Origin: Lactonifactor longoviformis DSM 17459
Lineage (GTDB): Bacteria > Bacillota > Clostridia > Lachnospirales > Lachnospiraceae
NCBI RefSeq assembly: GCF_900129135.1
Contig: NZ_FQVI01000015.1
Span: 1-64,000, forward strand
Direction: 5' to 3'
Length of the DNA: 64,000 nucleotides
The position numbers were made by a program, and so were the translations under genes. Within the stretch, counting starts at the first letter, position 1. The number at the start of each line of letters is the position of its first letter. The notes under the pieces were generated by a model. It saw nothing but the letters and a program-made list of their open reading frames with translations, was not told where the DNA came from and ran no database searches. Positions 54,446 through 61,912 of the stretch are shown here, piece after piece.

Positions 54446-55264
54446 ATGCTGAAAATAGGAGATTTTTCAAAACTGTCAAGGATAAGTATACGGATGCTGC
54501 GCCATTACGATCAGATAGGCCTTCTGACCCCTGCCAGTACAGACCAATTTACCGGTTATCGCTATTACAGCGAGACACAGCTTCCTGTGGCCGGCCGGAT
54601 TGCGGCACTGAAGGATATGGGATTTGGCCTCACTGCCATTGCAGAGCTGCTGAAGAATTACCATGATCCAGAGGCGCTGAAGCAATATCTGGAGATAAAG
54701 CAGCTTGAAGTGCAGGAACAGGCAGAAGAGGCAAAGCGCCGTCTGCAGCTCCTTGATGCAGCCATTAGGAGGCTGGGAAAGGATGAACTTATGATGAATT
54801 ATGATGTGACAAAAAAAATAATGCCGAAGAGATATGTAGCAAGCGTGAGAATGGTAATACCTGCGTATCATCAGGAACATATTTTGTGGAATACCTTATA
54901 CAAAGAGACTGCTTCCATGAATCTCCAGGAAGAGGAGCCCTGCTGCGGCCTTGCCCTGTTTCACGACGAAGGATTCAGTGACGGAGAGGTGGATGTAGAA
55001 ATACAGCTTCAGGTAAAGGGAAACTATAAAGATACCGAACATGTGAAATTCAAAACAGTGGATGTCTTTGAAATTGCATCCGCCACTTATCAGGGGAGCT
55101 ACGAAAAAATCACAGAGGTGAATGAAGCTGTGGCTAAATGGCTGTGCGACAACGGATATGAGATCAGCGGGCCTTCTTTCTGCATCTACCATGTAAGTCC
55201 CGCACAGACGCAGAATCCGGAAGAATTGGTCACAGAGGTCTGCTATCCCATCCAGCAAAAATAA
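54446..55264 (+). CDS. MerR family regulator with GyrI-like ligand domain
   Basis: The 272-residue protein has a MerR winged helix (about 1-70; MLKIGDFSKLSRISIRMLRHYDQIGLLTP), a coiled-coil dimer helix (about 75-115) and a C-terminal GyrI-like effector domain (about 125-270), as in BmrR, which binds hydrophobic drugs. ATG 54446 follows TGGAGG. It is transcribed away from the XRE-AbrB/GT1 pair. By analogy it would sense a hydrophobic compound and activate its own and neighbouring genes. Confidence 0.9.
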   Translation: MLKIGDFSKLSRISIRMLRHYDQIGLLTPASTDQFTGYRYYSETQLPVAGRIAALKDMGFGLTAIAELLKNYHDPEALKQYLEIKQLEVQEQAEEAKRRLQLLDAAIRRLGKDELMMNYDVTKKIMPKRYVASVRMVIPAYHQEHILWNTLYKETASMNLQEEEPCCGLALFHDEGFSDGEVDVEIQLQVKGNYKDTEHVKFKTVDVFEIASATYQGSYEKITEVNEAVAKWLCDNGYEISGPSFCIYHVSPAQTQNPEELVTEVCYPIQQK

Positions 55265-55320
55265 TACTCTGACATTAGTGTCCTGTCCGAACAGTTCCGG
55301 GGCATACACTTTAAAATTCA

Positions 55321-55390
55321 GGGCAAGCTATCTCTGAGGAGTGACATCCCGCAGAGTACTTGCCGGCTATTGCCCGGGCAATGACAGGAG
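55321..55390 (+). promoter_or_regulatory. Structured leader with alternative pairings before the NuoE-like gene
   Basis: GGCAAG (55322-55327) pairs with CTTGCC (55359-55364), enclosing CTCTG/CAGAG (55332-55336 with 55352-55356). Then ATTGCCCGGGCAAT (55369-55382), a perfect 14-base palindrome, ends just before the AGGAG ribosome site (55386-55390). GGGCAA at 55321-55326 can pair either with TTGCC at 55360-55364 or with TTGCCC at 55370-55375, so two exclusive folds exist. It fits no riboswitch class I recognise. Confidence 0.5.
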
Positions 55391-55397
55391 AATGATA

Positions 55398-55877
55398 ATG
55401 AAAGAAACCAAACATGAAGCAGAGCAGCAGCTTGAGGAAATTCTGGAGTATTACAGCAGTCTGGAGAACAGAGGAGAGCAGAATACAATAAAAGAAATGC
55501 TCTGGGAGCTCCAGGAGGCCTACGGCAGTATCCCTGTCTGGCTGAGTGAGCGGGCAGCAAAGGCGGCTGGAGTCAAGCTGTCCTTTATCCGGGTGCTGCT
55601 TCGTCTCTCTCCTTCTCTAAAAGAGATCCCTTACTCTCATGAAATACTTATCTGCACGGGAGAGCGGTGCCACAGGAAGGGAAGCAAAGACCTTCTTGCC
55701 ATACTAAAAAAAGAGCTTCAGATTGGAAAAAATGGTGTCTCCAAAGACGGAAGCATGTATCTCAGGACGCAAAACTGCCTGAAGCACTGCAGAACAGCCC
55801 CCAATGCTGTGATTGATGGTGAGTGGTATTATGGGCGGTCTCCAGAGGAGATTCTGGAAGTGATTAGAAATCTGTGA
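55398..55877 (+). CDS. NuoE-like thioredoxin-fold [2Fe-2S] protein
   Basis: The 159-residue protein is of the NADH dehydrogenase 24-kDa/HydA-subunit family: an N-terminal helical bundle (about 15-60) and a thioredoxin-like domain with cluster ligands C86, C91, C127 and C131 in CTGERC and NCLKHC. Normally it partners a NuoF-like flavoprotein in hydrogenase or formate dehydrogenase complexes; none is encoded here. ATG 55398 is seven bases after AGGAG. The preceding leader may regulate it. It could supply electrons to a distantly encoded partner. Confidence 0.85.
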   Translation: MKETKHEAEQQLEEILEYYSSLENRGEQNTIKEMLWELQEAYGSIPVWLSERAAKAAGVKLSFIRVLLRLSPSLKEIPYSHEILICTGERCHRKGSKDLLAILKKELQIGKNGVSKDGSMYLRTQNCLKHCRTAPNAVIDGEWYYGRSPEEILEVIRNL

Positions 55878-55905
55878 CAATTCACGCATAGAAGTACCAA
55901 CAGAA

Positions 55906-55940
55906 AAAAGAGGCAGTAACCATACGGTTCTGCCTCTTTT
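55906..55940. terminator. Terminator after the NuoE-like gene
   Basis: AAAAGAGGCAG (55906-55916) pairs perfectly with 55930-55940; the right arm ends in TTTT. Confidence 0.85.
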
Positions 55941-55980
55941 CTGTTATTATATTACCACAAAACGGGCAATTTTTCAAGTC

Positions 55981-56009
55981 TTGCAATCCTCCTTGCACGG
56001 CCGTATAAT
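55981..56009 (+). promoter_or_regulatory. Sigma-A promoter for the DUF6323/DUF6179 pair
   Basis: TTGCAA (55981-55986) and a perfect TATAAT (56004-56009) have a 17-base spacer, 29 bases before the GTG start. The pair is thus probably expressed in growing cells. Confidence 0.8.
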
Positions 56010-56038
56010 TAGCTCCACCTATAGAAAGGAGTGGTACT

Positions 56039-56581
56039 GTGACAGAGAATATATTTGCTTTATGGCAGGTGCAGAAGCAGAAAGAAGAAACACGCCTGAT
56101 TCTGGACTGTAACAAGACAACCCAGTCTTTTGGTCTTTCTCTTTCAGCAGAAGAGGCAAAGGAACTGATAGTTTGCAGAAATAGGAGCCTGAAAACTTAT
56201 CAGAGGGTGGAACTGGGCGGCGGAATCCTGGATAAGCTTATCTATACCTTCTGTGACTCTGCTTTTATTACTTCTGATACCTATGGAAGCACACTGGCCA
56301 GACTTCAGGATATCTTTTACCGTTTTAAGAACGAGTCCCTGGATAAACTGGCAGATGACGAACTGCTGGAATTTATGAAAGACACCTTTGAGAACATATG
56401 CTTCGGAGATTTAGACTACCTGGAGTCTACCTGTCTGGAACGGTTTGCACGGGCCATACGCTGTGGATACGATGGGCATCTGGCGTCCGGCGGCAGCGGT
56501 GAATATGAAGAATTCAGCGAGGAAGAACGGTGGGACAGTGAACTGTATCTCGAGGCTCTGAGGGATCTGGCCTGGCGATAG
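56039..56581 (+). CDS. DUF6323 family protein
   Basis: The 180-residue protein begins MTENIFALWQVQKQKEETRL and has an LSAEEAKELIVCRNRSLKTY segment and GGGILDKLIYTFCDSAFIT, without signal peptide or TM segments; the C-terminus is acidic. I recall this as DUF6323, found beside DUF6179 in clostridia; no function is known. The start is GTG 56039 after AAAGGAG. Its gene and the next are 17 bases apart and share a promoter. Confidence 0.7.
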   Translation: MTENIFALWQVQKQKEETRLILDCNKTTQSFGLSLSAEEAKELIVCRNRSLKTYQRVELGGGILDKLIYTFCDSAFITSDTYGSTLARLQDIFYRFKNESLDKLADDELLEFMKDTFENICFGDLDYLESTCLERFARAIRCGYDGHLASGGSGEYEEFSEEERWDSELYLEALRDLAWR

Positions 56582-56598
56582 CCCATGAAAGGAGTACT

Positions 56599-57438
56599 AT
56601 GATATATACAGCGGAAGAAATATTGCCTGTGGTTTCGTATCTGATTGACAAATACACCAGCAAGGAGAGCAGCTCTGTGCCCTATGAAACTGCCCGGAGC
56701 CTGATGGAAGCAGTAGTTTACTGCATCAGGGAACTGGAACAATCTTCTTACAATTCTCTGGCCGGTGAACATCAACTGACGGCAAGAGCCGCTTATGAAG
56801 CCGGCTATGAAGCGGTTATCCATAAAGTATGGCGGACAAAAGAGCTTTATGAGAAGATGACAGAGAATTTCCTCTTTTACGGGTGCGCTAATTACAGAGA
56901 CACTATTCAAACGGGCATGCCCCAGTTTTTTCTCAGGTACGATGCCCGGTTCTGTCCCCAGGACCATCTGCTTACACTGGACTACCCGCCGCTGTTTCTG
57001 GATTACAGACAGCAGGGAATTGATCTGGTTCATGAGTATCTGGGAAACCTTTTTCTGGAACAGAAGTTCCTCTCTTTGTTTTCCCCTGAAGCAGCAGAGT
57101 ATCTGGTAAGGCAGCAGGAGGAACAAAACAAGGCCCCTTATATGGGAAACATAAGTGAACTGGTGCTTCTCAATGCCATTGGATGTTTCCTTACAGACTG
57201 TCCTCTGTATGAACCAGTCCTCTATGAGAAGCACGAGGAAGAGATCGCGGGTTATTTTTCGGAAGACACCCGGGAGCAGGCGGAGAGAAAGGCGGCAGGC
57301 ATTATTAAGATTATCATCCGGGAGGCAGACACCCCCGGGATGACACAGTATTTTACGCGGATGAGCCGGGAGCTGGCGGCACGGATAAAAAACAGTCTGG
57401 CACACGGCACCTTATCTTCTGTCTTTACTTTTTCCTGA
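56599..57438 (+). CDS. DUF6179 family protein
   Basis: The 279-residue protein begins MIYTAEEILPVVSYLIDKYT and is helical and soluble, with LLTLDYPPLFLDYRQQGIDLVHEYL near 130 (cited as LDYPPLFLDYRQQGID). I recall the family as DUF6179; function unknown. It follows the DUF6323 gene in one operon, so the two products probably act together. Its 3' end overlaps the convergent TRIC-family gene by 27 bases, leaving no terminator between them. Confidence 0.7.
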   Translation: MIYTAEEILPVVSYLIDKYTSKESSSVPYETARSLMEAVVYCIRELEQSSYNSLAGEHQLTARAAYEAGYEAVIHKVWRTKELYEKMTENFLFYGCANYRDTIQTGMPQFFLRYDARFCPQDHLLTLDYPPLFLDYRQQGIDLVHEYLGNLFLEQKFLSLFSPEAAEYLVRQQEEQNKAPYMGNISELVLLNAIGCFLTDCPLYEPVLYEKHEEEIAGYFSEDTREQAERKAAGIIKIIIREADTPGMTQYFTRMSRELAARIKNSLAHGTLSSVFTFS

Positions 57439-58077
57439 AGCTCTGGGCAGATTCCAGCGGTATCTGGTTGCCAGAAGGCGGATTATAACTACAAGAAAAG
57501 CACATAGCAGCATGGCGCTGTTTCCGGGAATGAGTTCCCGTAAAAAGATATAGCAGACGGCACCGATGATAGAAGCGCAGGCATAGAAATGCTTCCGGAG
57601 CACATAGGGAGTCTGGTTTGCCATAATATCCCGGAGCATTCCTCCTCCCACACCGGTGACAACGCCCAGAAAAGCCGCCAGAAACCGATAGTCTCCGTAC
57701 CCGGCTTCTATGGCTGTGTTAATGCCTACAACGGTGAATGCGCCCAAACCTACCGCGTCAAAAATATTCATGACCTTTTCATAAGTGGATCGGTATCTGC
57801 CCTCCATAATTCTGGGATGAAAACGGATCACCAGAAAGAGCAGAAGTACCGTAATCAGGGACATCCATACATATACAGGATTGCGGAACAGACTGGGCGG
57901 AATATTGCCAATAGTAATATCCCTTATCATCCCCCCGCCTACCGCGGTTATGACTCCAAGTACAATAATTCCCAAAAGATCCAGGTTTTTTTCTATAGCC
58001 ACCATGGCGCCGGAAGAGGCAAAAGCAATGGTGCCTGCGGCCTCCAGAGCAAAGAGCATTGTCCAGTGAATTTCCAT
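57412..58077 (-). CDS. TRIC-family (UPF0126/YicG) membrane channel
   Basis: The 221-residue protein has two repeats of the TRIC/UPF0126 domain, each of three TM segments: IAFASSGAMVAIEKNLDLLGI with VGGGMIRDI, and AFTVVGINTAIEAG with VGGGMLRDI. The twin GGG-RD motifs form the pore in bacterial TRIC channels, which conduct monovalent cations; some UPF0126 members are thought to move glycine. ATG 58077 follows GGAGGAAG and was preferred to a start 90 bases upstream. Confidence 0.9.
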   Translation of the reverse strand: MEIHWTMLFALEAAGTIAFASSGAMVAIEKNLDLLGIIVLGVITAVGGGMIRDITIGNIPPSLFRNPVYVWMSLITVLLLFLVIRFHPRIMEGRYRSTYEKVMNIFDAVGLGAFTVVGINTAIEAGYGDYRFLAAFLGVVTGVGGGMLRDIMANQTPYVLRKHFYACASIIGAVCYIFLRELIPGNSAMLLCAFLVVIIRLLATRYRWNLPRASGKSKDRR

Positions 58078-58221
58078 CCGTACTTCCTCCCAAACTGTGT
58101 TACTAGCAGAATTATGATTACGTTCACACCATATCCGCACCTGGCAAATAGTCCCGGAGGGCAGCACTGTGTGAACAGTACCATTATTTTACCACAGGAG
58201 AAGTCTCAGAGCTACCGGTTC

Positions 58222-58250
58222 TTGCAGTTTTATAACAATTCAGATACAAT
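58222..58250 (+). promoter_or_regulatory. Sigma-A promoter for the DUF2284 gene
   Basis: TTGCAG (58222-58227) and TACAAT (58245-58250) with a 17-base spacer, 36 bases before ATG 58286. Confidence 0.65.
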
Positions 58251-58285
58251 AGCCTTAAGGTACAATGGAAGGAGATTTTTATACA

Positions 58286-58837
58286 ATGAATATGGAAGCA
58301 TTTGAGACTTTTATCAGCCAGTTTCCCATCTATCAATATGTGTTTATCCCCACAGAGGAGCTGGCGTTTTCTCCCAGAATCCGTACGATATGCCGGCAGG
58401 AATGCCAGCGGTATGGAACTACCTGGGCCTGTCCTCCCGGAGTAGGTACTCTGGAAGCGTGCCGGGAGCGGTGCCTGTCCTATCCCCAGTGTTTTTTCTT
58501 TTCCACAGTGGCCGAGGTCGCTGATATTATGAATATGGAGGAAACCCTGGGTACCAGGAGGGAACATGAGGATATTGTTGCACAAATAGAAGCCTGGATC
58601 AAAGAACAGGGGAACCGCTGCATGGCCCTGTCCACAGAATCCTGTGACATCTGTGACGAGTGTGCCTATCCCGACAGCCCCTGCCGTTTTCCGGAGCTGA
58701 TGCACCCCTGTGTGGAAAGCCATGGAATTGTAGTGACTGAGCTGGCAGAGCGTTTTGAGATGGATTACACCATCGGCTACAATCAAATTCTCTGGTTTGG
58801 CATTATTTTCCTTGAGGATACATATATTAGAGAATAA
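58286..58837 (+). CDS. DUF2284 Cys-rich predicted metal-binding protein
   Basis: The 183-residue protein has ten or more Cys in conserved clusters: CRQECQRYGTTWACPPG near residue 35-50, CRERC, and SCDICDECAYPDSPCRFP near 130-145, typical of DUF2284. Members probably bind an iron-sulfur cluster or metal; function is unknown. ATG 58286 lies after GGAAGGAGA; an earlier ATG at 58265 overlaps that site. YqfC follows 21 bases downstream. Confidence 0.85.
   Translation: MNMEAFETFISQFPIYQYVFIPTEELAFSPRIRTICRQECQRYGTTWACPPGVGTLEACRERCLSYPQCFFFSTVAEVADIMNMEETLGTRREHEDIVAQIEAWIKEQGNRCMALSTESCDICDECAYPDSPCRFPELMHPCVESHGIVVTELAERFEMDYTIGYNQILWFGIIFLEDTYIRE
58801..58828 (+). promoter_or_regulatory. Weak candidate sigma-E promoter for yqfCD
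   Basis: CATATATT (58821-58828) matches the sigma-E -10 at 6 of 8 bases and follows, after 13 bases, an ATTATT-containing -35 region (58801-58807), inside the end of the DUF2284 gene. The known sigma-E control of yqfC-yqfD in Bacillus is the main reason to list it. Confidence 0.3.
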
Positions 58838-58858
58838 TAACCACAAGGGAGGCTTTTT

Positions 58859-59137
58859 GTGAAGCATAAGAAGCCTAAAAAATTAGCCGGCGACATAGTG
58901 AACACTCTGCAGATTCCAAGGGACTTGGCTTACCGCGATGTGGTGGTTACTATTGTGGGAAGTTCAGAGCTATACATAGAAAATTATAAAAGCATTTTGG
59001 AATATGAAGACTGGGGGATCCTGGTTCAGACAAAAAAAGGAAAAATCCGGGTGGAGGGAAGAAACCTGAAAATAGAGTATTATACCAGCGAAGAAATGAA
59101 GATACAGGGATGTATTCTTCACGTATATCACGAATAA
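58859..59137 (+). CDS. yqfC: Sporulation protein YqfC
   Basis: The 92-residue protein is a YabP/YqfC family member: PRDLAYRDVVVTIVGSSELYIENYKSIL (cited as GSSELYIENYKSIL) and a C-terminal beta segment ending VYHE. The family is made in the mother cell under sigma-E and works with YqfD. GTG 58859 follows AAGGGAGG. The yqfD gene follows 15 bases downstream. Confidence 0.93.
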   Translation: MKHKKPKKLAGDIVNTLQIPRDLAYRDVVVTIVGSSELYIENYKSILEYEDWGILVQTKKGKIRVEGRNLKIEYYTSEEMKIQGCILHVYHE

Positions 59138-59152
59138 ACGGAGGTATGATAT

Positions 59153-60391
59153 TTGAAAAAATGGAAATATTACGGAAAGGGTTATCTGCATATCCGGCTG
59201 ATGAGCAAGGAACCGGAACGCTTTTTAAATCTGTGTGCCAATCATAATATTCCCATCTGGGATCTGACCCATGTGGAGAATTACTATGAAATGAATATAA
59301 CGATTCAGGGCTTTTACCAGCTAAAGCCGCTTTGCAAAAAAACAAAGACCAGAATCATGATTAAGGGAAAATATGGACTGCCTTTCTTTTTTTACAAAAA
59401 CAAAAAGAGAAAGGCCTTTTTTATTGGGATTGCCCTCTGTCTGTTCCTGCTCTACGGCATGTCTTTATATATCTGGAACATACATGTGGAGGGGAACCTG
59501 TCCAACAGTACCCAGTCCATTCTCCTCTATCTGGATGAGCTGGATGTCCATCACGGAATTGCCAAAAGAAAACTTGACTGCGCCTGGATATCTGCCCAGA
59601 TACGAAAGGAATTTCCAGATATTATCTGGGTATCTACGAAGATTCAGGGGACGCGGCTGATTCTCCATGTGCAGGAAAATACAGACCGGTATGTGGAGGA
59701 GGAGGCGGCAGATACCTCCCCCTGCGACCTTGTTGCTGAGAAGGGAGGCACCATTGTTTCAATGGTCACCCGCCAGGGAACGCCGCAGATGGCCAAAGGT
59801 GATGTATGCAAAGAAGGAGATATTCTTGTACTGGGCCGGCTGGATATAAAAGACGACAGCGGAGAGACGGCCCAGAGAGAGTATGTGCACTCCGATGCCG
59901 ATATCTATGTGCGGACACAGTATCAGTATTACCAGGAGTTTCCGCTGTCCTACGATAAAAGGGTTTATACCGGGAAGACAAAAAAGCACTATATACTGCA
60001 AATAATGGACACTTACTTTTCCACCAGAGGGCGTGCTCCGTTTACGGATTACCACAGCGTATCATCTACGAACAGAGTGAAGCTTACGGAGAATTTTTAT
60101 CTCCCCATCACGTACGGAACCATTACAGACTATGAATATACGCCGGAAACCTTAACATACACCAAGGCAGAGGCGGTTAAGAAGGCACAGCGGAAGCTTA
60201 CTTCTTTTCTGGATAAATTATCTGAAAAAGGGGTAGAAATTTGTGACAATCGTGTTAAAATAGAGATAAATTCCACTTCCTGTATTTCAAAAGGATCCAT
60301 CGAAGTGATAGAAAAGATAGGAAAGGAAGCTCCCACAGAAGTGGTGGCGCCTCCGGAAGCAGAAGAAAGGACAGCAGAAACGGATGAGTAA
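59153..60391 (+). CDS. yqfD: Sporulation protein YqfD
   Basis: The 412-residue protein has an N-terminal soluble domain (about 1-80), one TM segment (about 88-107) and a large C-terminal domain outside the inner face, with the family's GTRLILHVQEN and LVAEKGGTIVSMVTRQGTP (cited as AEKGGTIVSMVTRQGTP). In Bacillus it is a stage IV sporulation protein. TTG 59153 follows GGAGGT. The phoH start overlaps its end by 8 bases, as in other Firmicutes. Confidence 0.93.
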   Translation: MKKWKYYGKGYLHIRLMSKEPERFLNLCANHNIPIWDLTHVENYYEMNITIQGFYQLKPLCKKTKTRIMIKGKYGLPFFFYKNKKRKAFFIGIALCLFLLYGMSLYIWNIHVEGNLSNSTQSILLYLDELDVHHGIAKRKLDCAWISAQIRKEFPDIIWVSTKIQGTRLILHVQENTDRYVEEEAADTSPCDLVAEKGGTIVSMVTRQGTPQMAKGDVCKEGDILVLGRLDIKDDSGETAQREYVHSDADIYVRTQYQYYQEFPLSYDKRVYTGKTKKHYILQIMDTYFSTRGRAPFTDYHSVSSTNRVKLTENFYLPITYGTITDYEYTPETLTYTKAEAVKKAQRKLTSFLDKLSEKGVEICDNRVKIEINSTSCISKGSIEVIEKIGKEAPTEVVAPPEAEERTAETDE

Positions 60392-61382
60392 TATCGTTGA
60401 AACCCTGATGGAAATACCCATCGATCATGAAAGAAATGTGTTCGGACAATTTGATGAGTACGTAAAAAAGATAGAAAAGACACTGAATGTAACCGTTATC
60501 TCAAGGGACGGCAATCTTAAGATTCTTGGGAGAGAACAGAATACCAGACAGGCGAAAAAGGTATTTGAGCAGCTCACAGAGCTTTCCAGAAGAGGGAATA
60601 CTATAACGGAACAACAGGTAAACTATACCTTATCTCTTTCTTTTGAAGAGAAGGAGCAAAATGTTGTGGAGATCGACAGAGACTGTATCTGCCATACCAT
60701 AAACGGACGCCCTATCAAGCCTAAAACCTTGGGGCAAAAGCAGTATGTGGATCAGATTCGGAAGAACATGATCGTATTCGGACTGGGCCCTGCAGGTACC
60801 GGTAAGACATATCTGGCCATGGCCATGGCAATCACAGCCTTCCGGAACAATGAAGTAAGCCGCATCATTCTCACCCGGCCGGCCATCGAAGCCGGGGAGA
60901 AGCTTGGCTTTTTGCCGGGAGATCTGCAGAGCAAGGTAGATCCTTATCTGCGCCCCCTCTACGATGCGCTGTACCAGATTATGGGGGCGGAAAGCTTTGC
61001 CAAGAATATGGAAAAAGGGCTGATTGAAGTAGCTCCCCTGGCGTATATGCGGGGGCGGACTCTGGACAATGCATTTATAATTCTGGACGAAGCACAGAAT
61101 ACTACGCCTGCGCAGATGAAGATGTTTTTGACACGCATTGGATTTGGCTCGAAAGTAATTGTCACAGGAGATCTCTCCCAGAAGGATCTCCCCAGCGGAG
61201 CCCGTTCAGGGCTGGATGTGGCCCTGCAGGTGCTGAAAAAGGTTGAGGGTATTTCCTTTTCCCAGCTGACCAGCAAGGATGTGGTTCGCCACCCGCTGGT
61301 GCAGAAGATTGTACAGGCCTATGATACGTATGAGAAAAGGCAGAAGCCACAAAAGAATACCCGCAGAGAACGGGAGAGATAA
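60384..61382 (+). CDS. phoH: PhoH family ATPase
   Basis: The 332-residue protein has an N-terminal KH-like domain (about 25-100) and a PhoH ATPase domain with P-loop GPAGTGKT at 135-142 and FIILDEAQNTTPAQMKMFLTR as Walker B. It is an RNA-associated ATPase linked with YbeY in rRNA maturation. It overlaps yqfD and precedes ybeY by 18 bases, the usual operon. Confidence 0.94.
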   Translation: MSNIVETLMEIPIDHERNVFGQFDEYVKKIEKTLNVTVISRDGNLKILGREQNTRQAKKVFEQLTELSRRGNTITEQQVNYTLSLSFEEKEQNVVEIDRDCICHTINGRPIKPKTLGQKQYVDQIRKNMIVFGLGPAGTGKTYLAMAMAITAFRNNEVSRIILTRPAIEAGEKLGFLPGDLQSKVDPYLRPLYDALYQIMGAESFAKNMEKGLIEVAPLAYMRGRTLDNAFIILDEAQNTTPAQMKMFLTRIGFGSKVIVTGDLSQKDLPSGARSGLDVALQVLKKVEGISFSQLTSKDVVRHPLVQKIVQAYDTYEKRQKPQKNTRRERER

Positions 61383-61400
61383 AGGACAGAGGATAAGCGT

Positions 61401-61898
61401 ATGACATTAACAATAGAAAATGAACAGGAACAGGAAATTTCTTTTGATTTTGAGACGATTGCCAGGCAGGTTGCAGAGGCAGCTCTCGACCGGGAAGTGT
61501 GTCCCTATGAGGCGGAGATCGGCCTGGTTCTCACCGGCGCGGAAGAGATTCGCCGGGTAAACCGGGAGTTCAGAGGACTGGATAAGGAGACAGATGTTCT
61601 GTCTTTTCCCATGATCCCATTTTCATCTCCGGCAGACTATGGTATAATTGAAGCCATGGGAGATGACTGCTTTAATCCCGATACGGGGGAGCTTATGCTG
61701 GGAGATATCATGATATCTGTTCCCCGTATGAAGGAGCAGGCAGAGGCCTACGGACATACCCAGCTTCGAGAGTTTGCCTTTCTGATTGCTCACAGTATGC
61801 TGCACCTTTTGGGATATGATCATATGACCCCCGGGGAAGCAGCTGTAATGGAAGAAAAGCAGGAAGCAATCCTGTCCGGTTTACAAATCAAAAGATAA
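61401..61898 (+). CDS. ybeY: rRNA maturation endoribonuclease YbeY
   Basis: The 165-residue metalloprotein has the family motif HSMLHLLGYDH, with three His that bind zinc, and GEIMISVPRMKEQ-like core (here LGDIMISVPRMKEQA). It acts in 16S rRNA 3'-end processing and ribosome quality control. Length is typical. Confidence 0.95.
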   Translation: MTLTIENEQEQEISFDFETIARQVAEAALDREVCPYEAEIGLVLTGAEEIRRVNREFRGLDKETDVLSFPMIPFSSPADYGIIEAMGDDCFNPDTGELMLGDIMISVPRMKEQAEAYGHTQLREFAFLIAHSMLHLLGYDHMTPGEAAVMEEKQEAILSGLQIKR

Positions 61899-61912
61899 AT
61901 GGAGGAAGTCAC

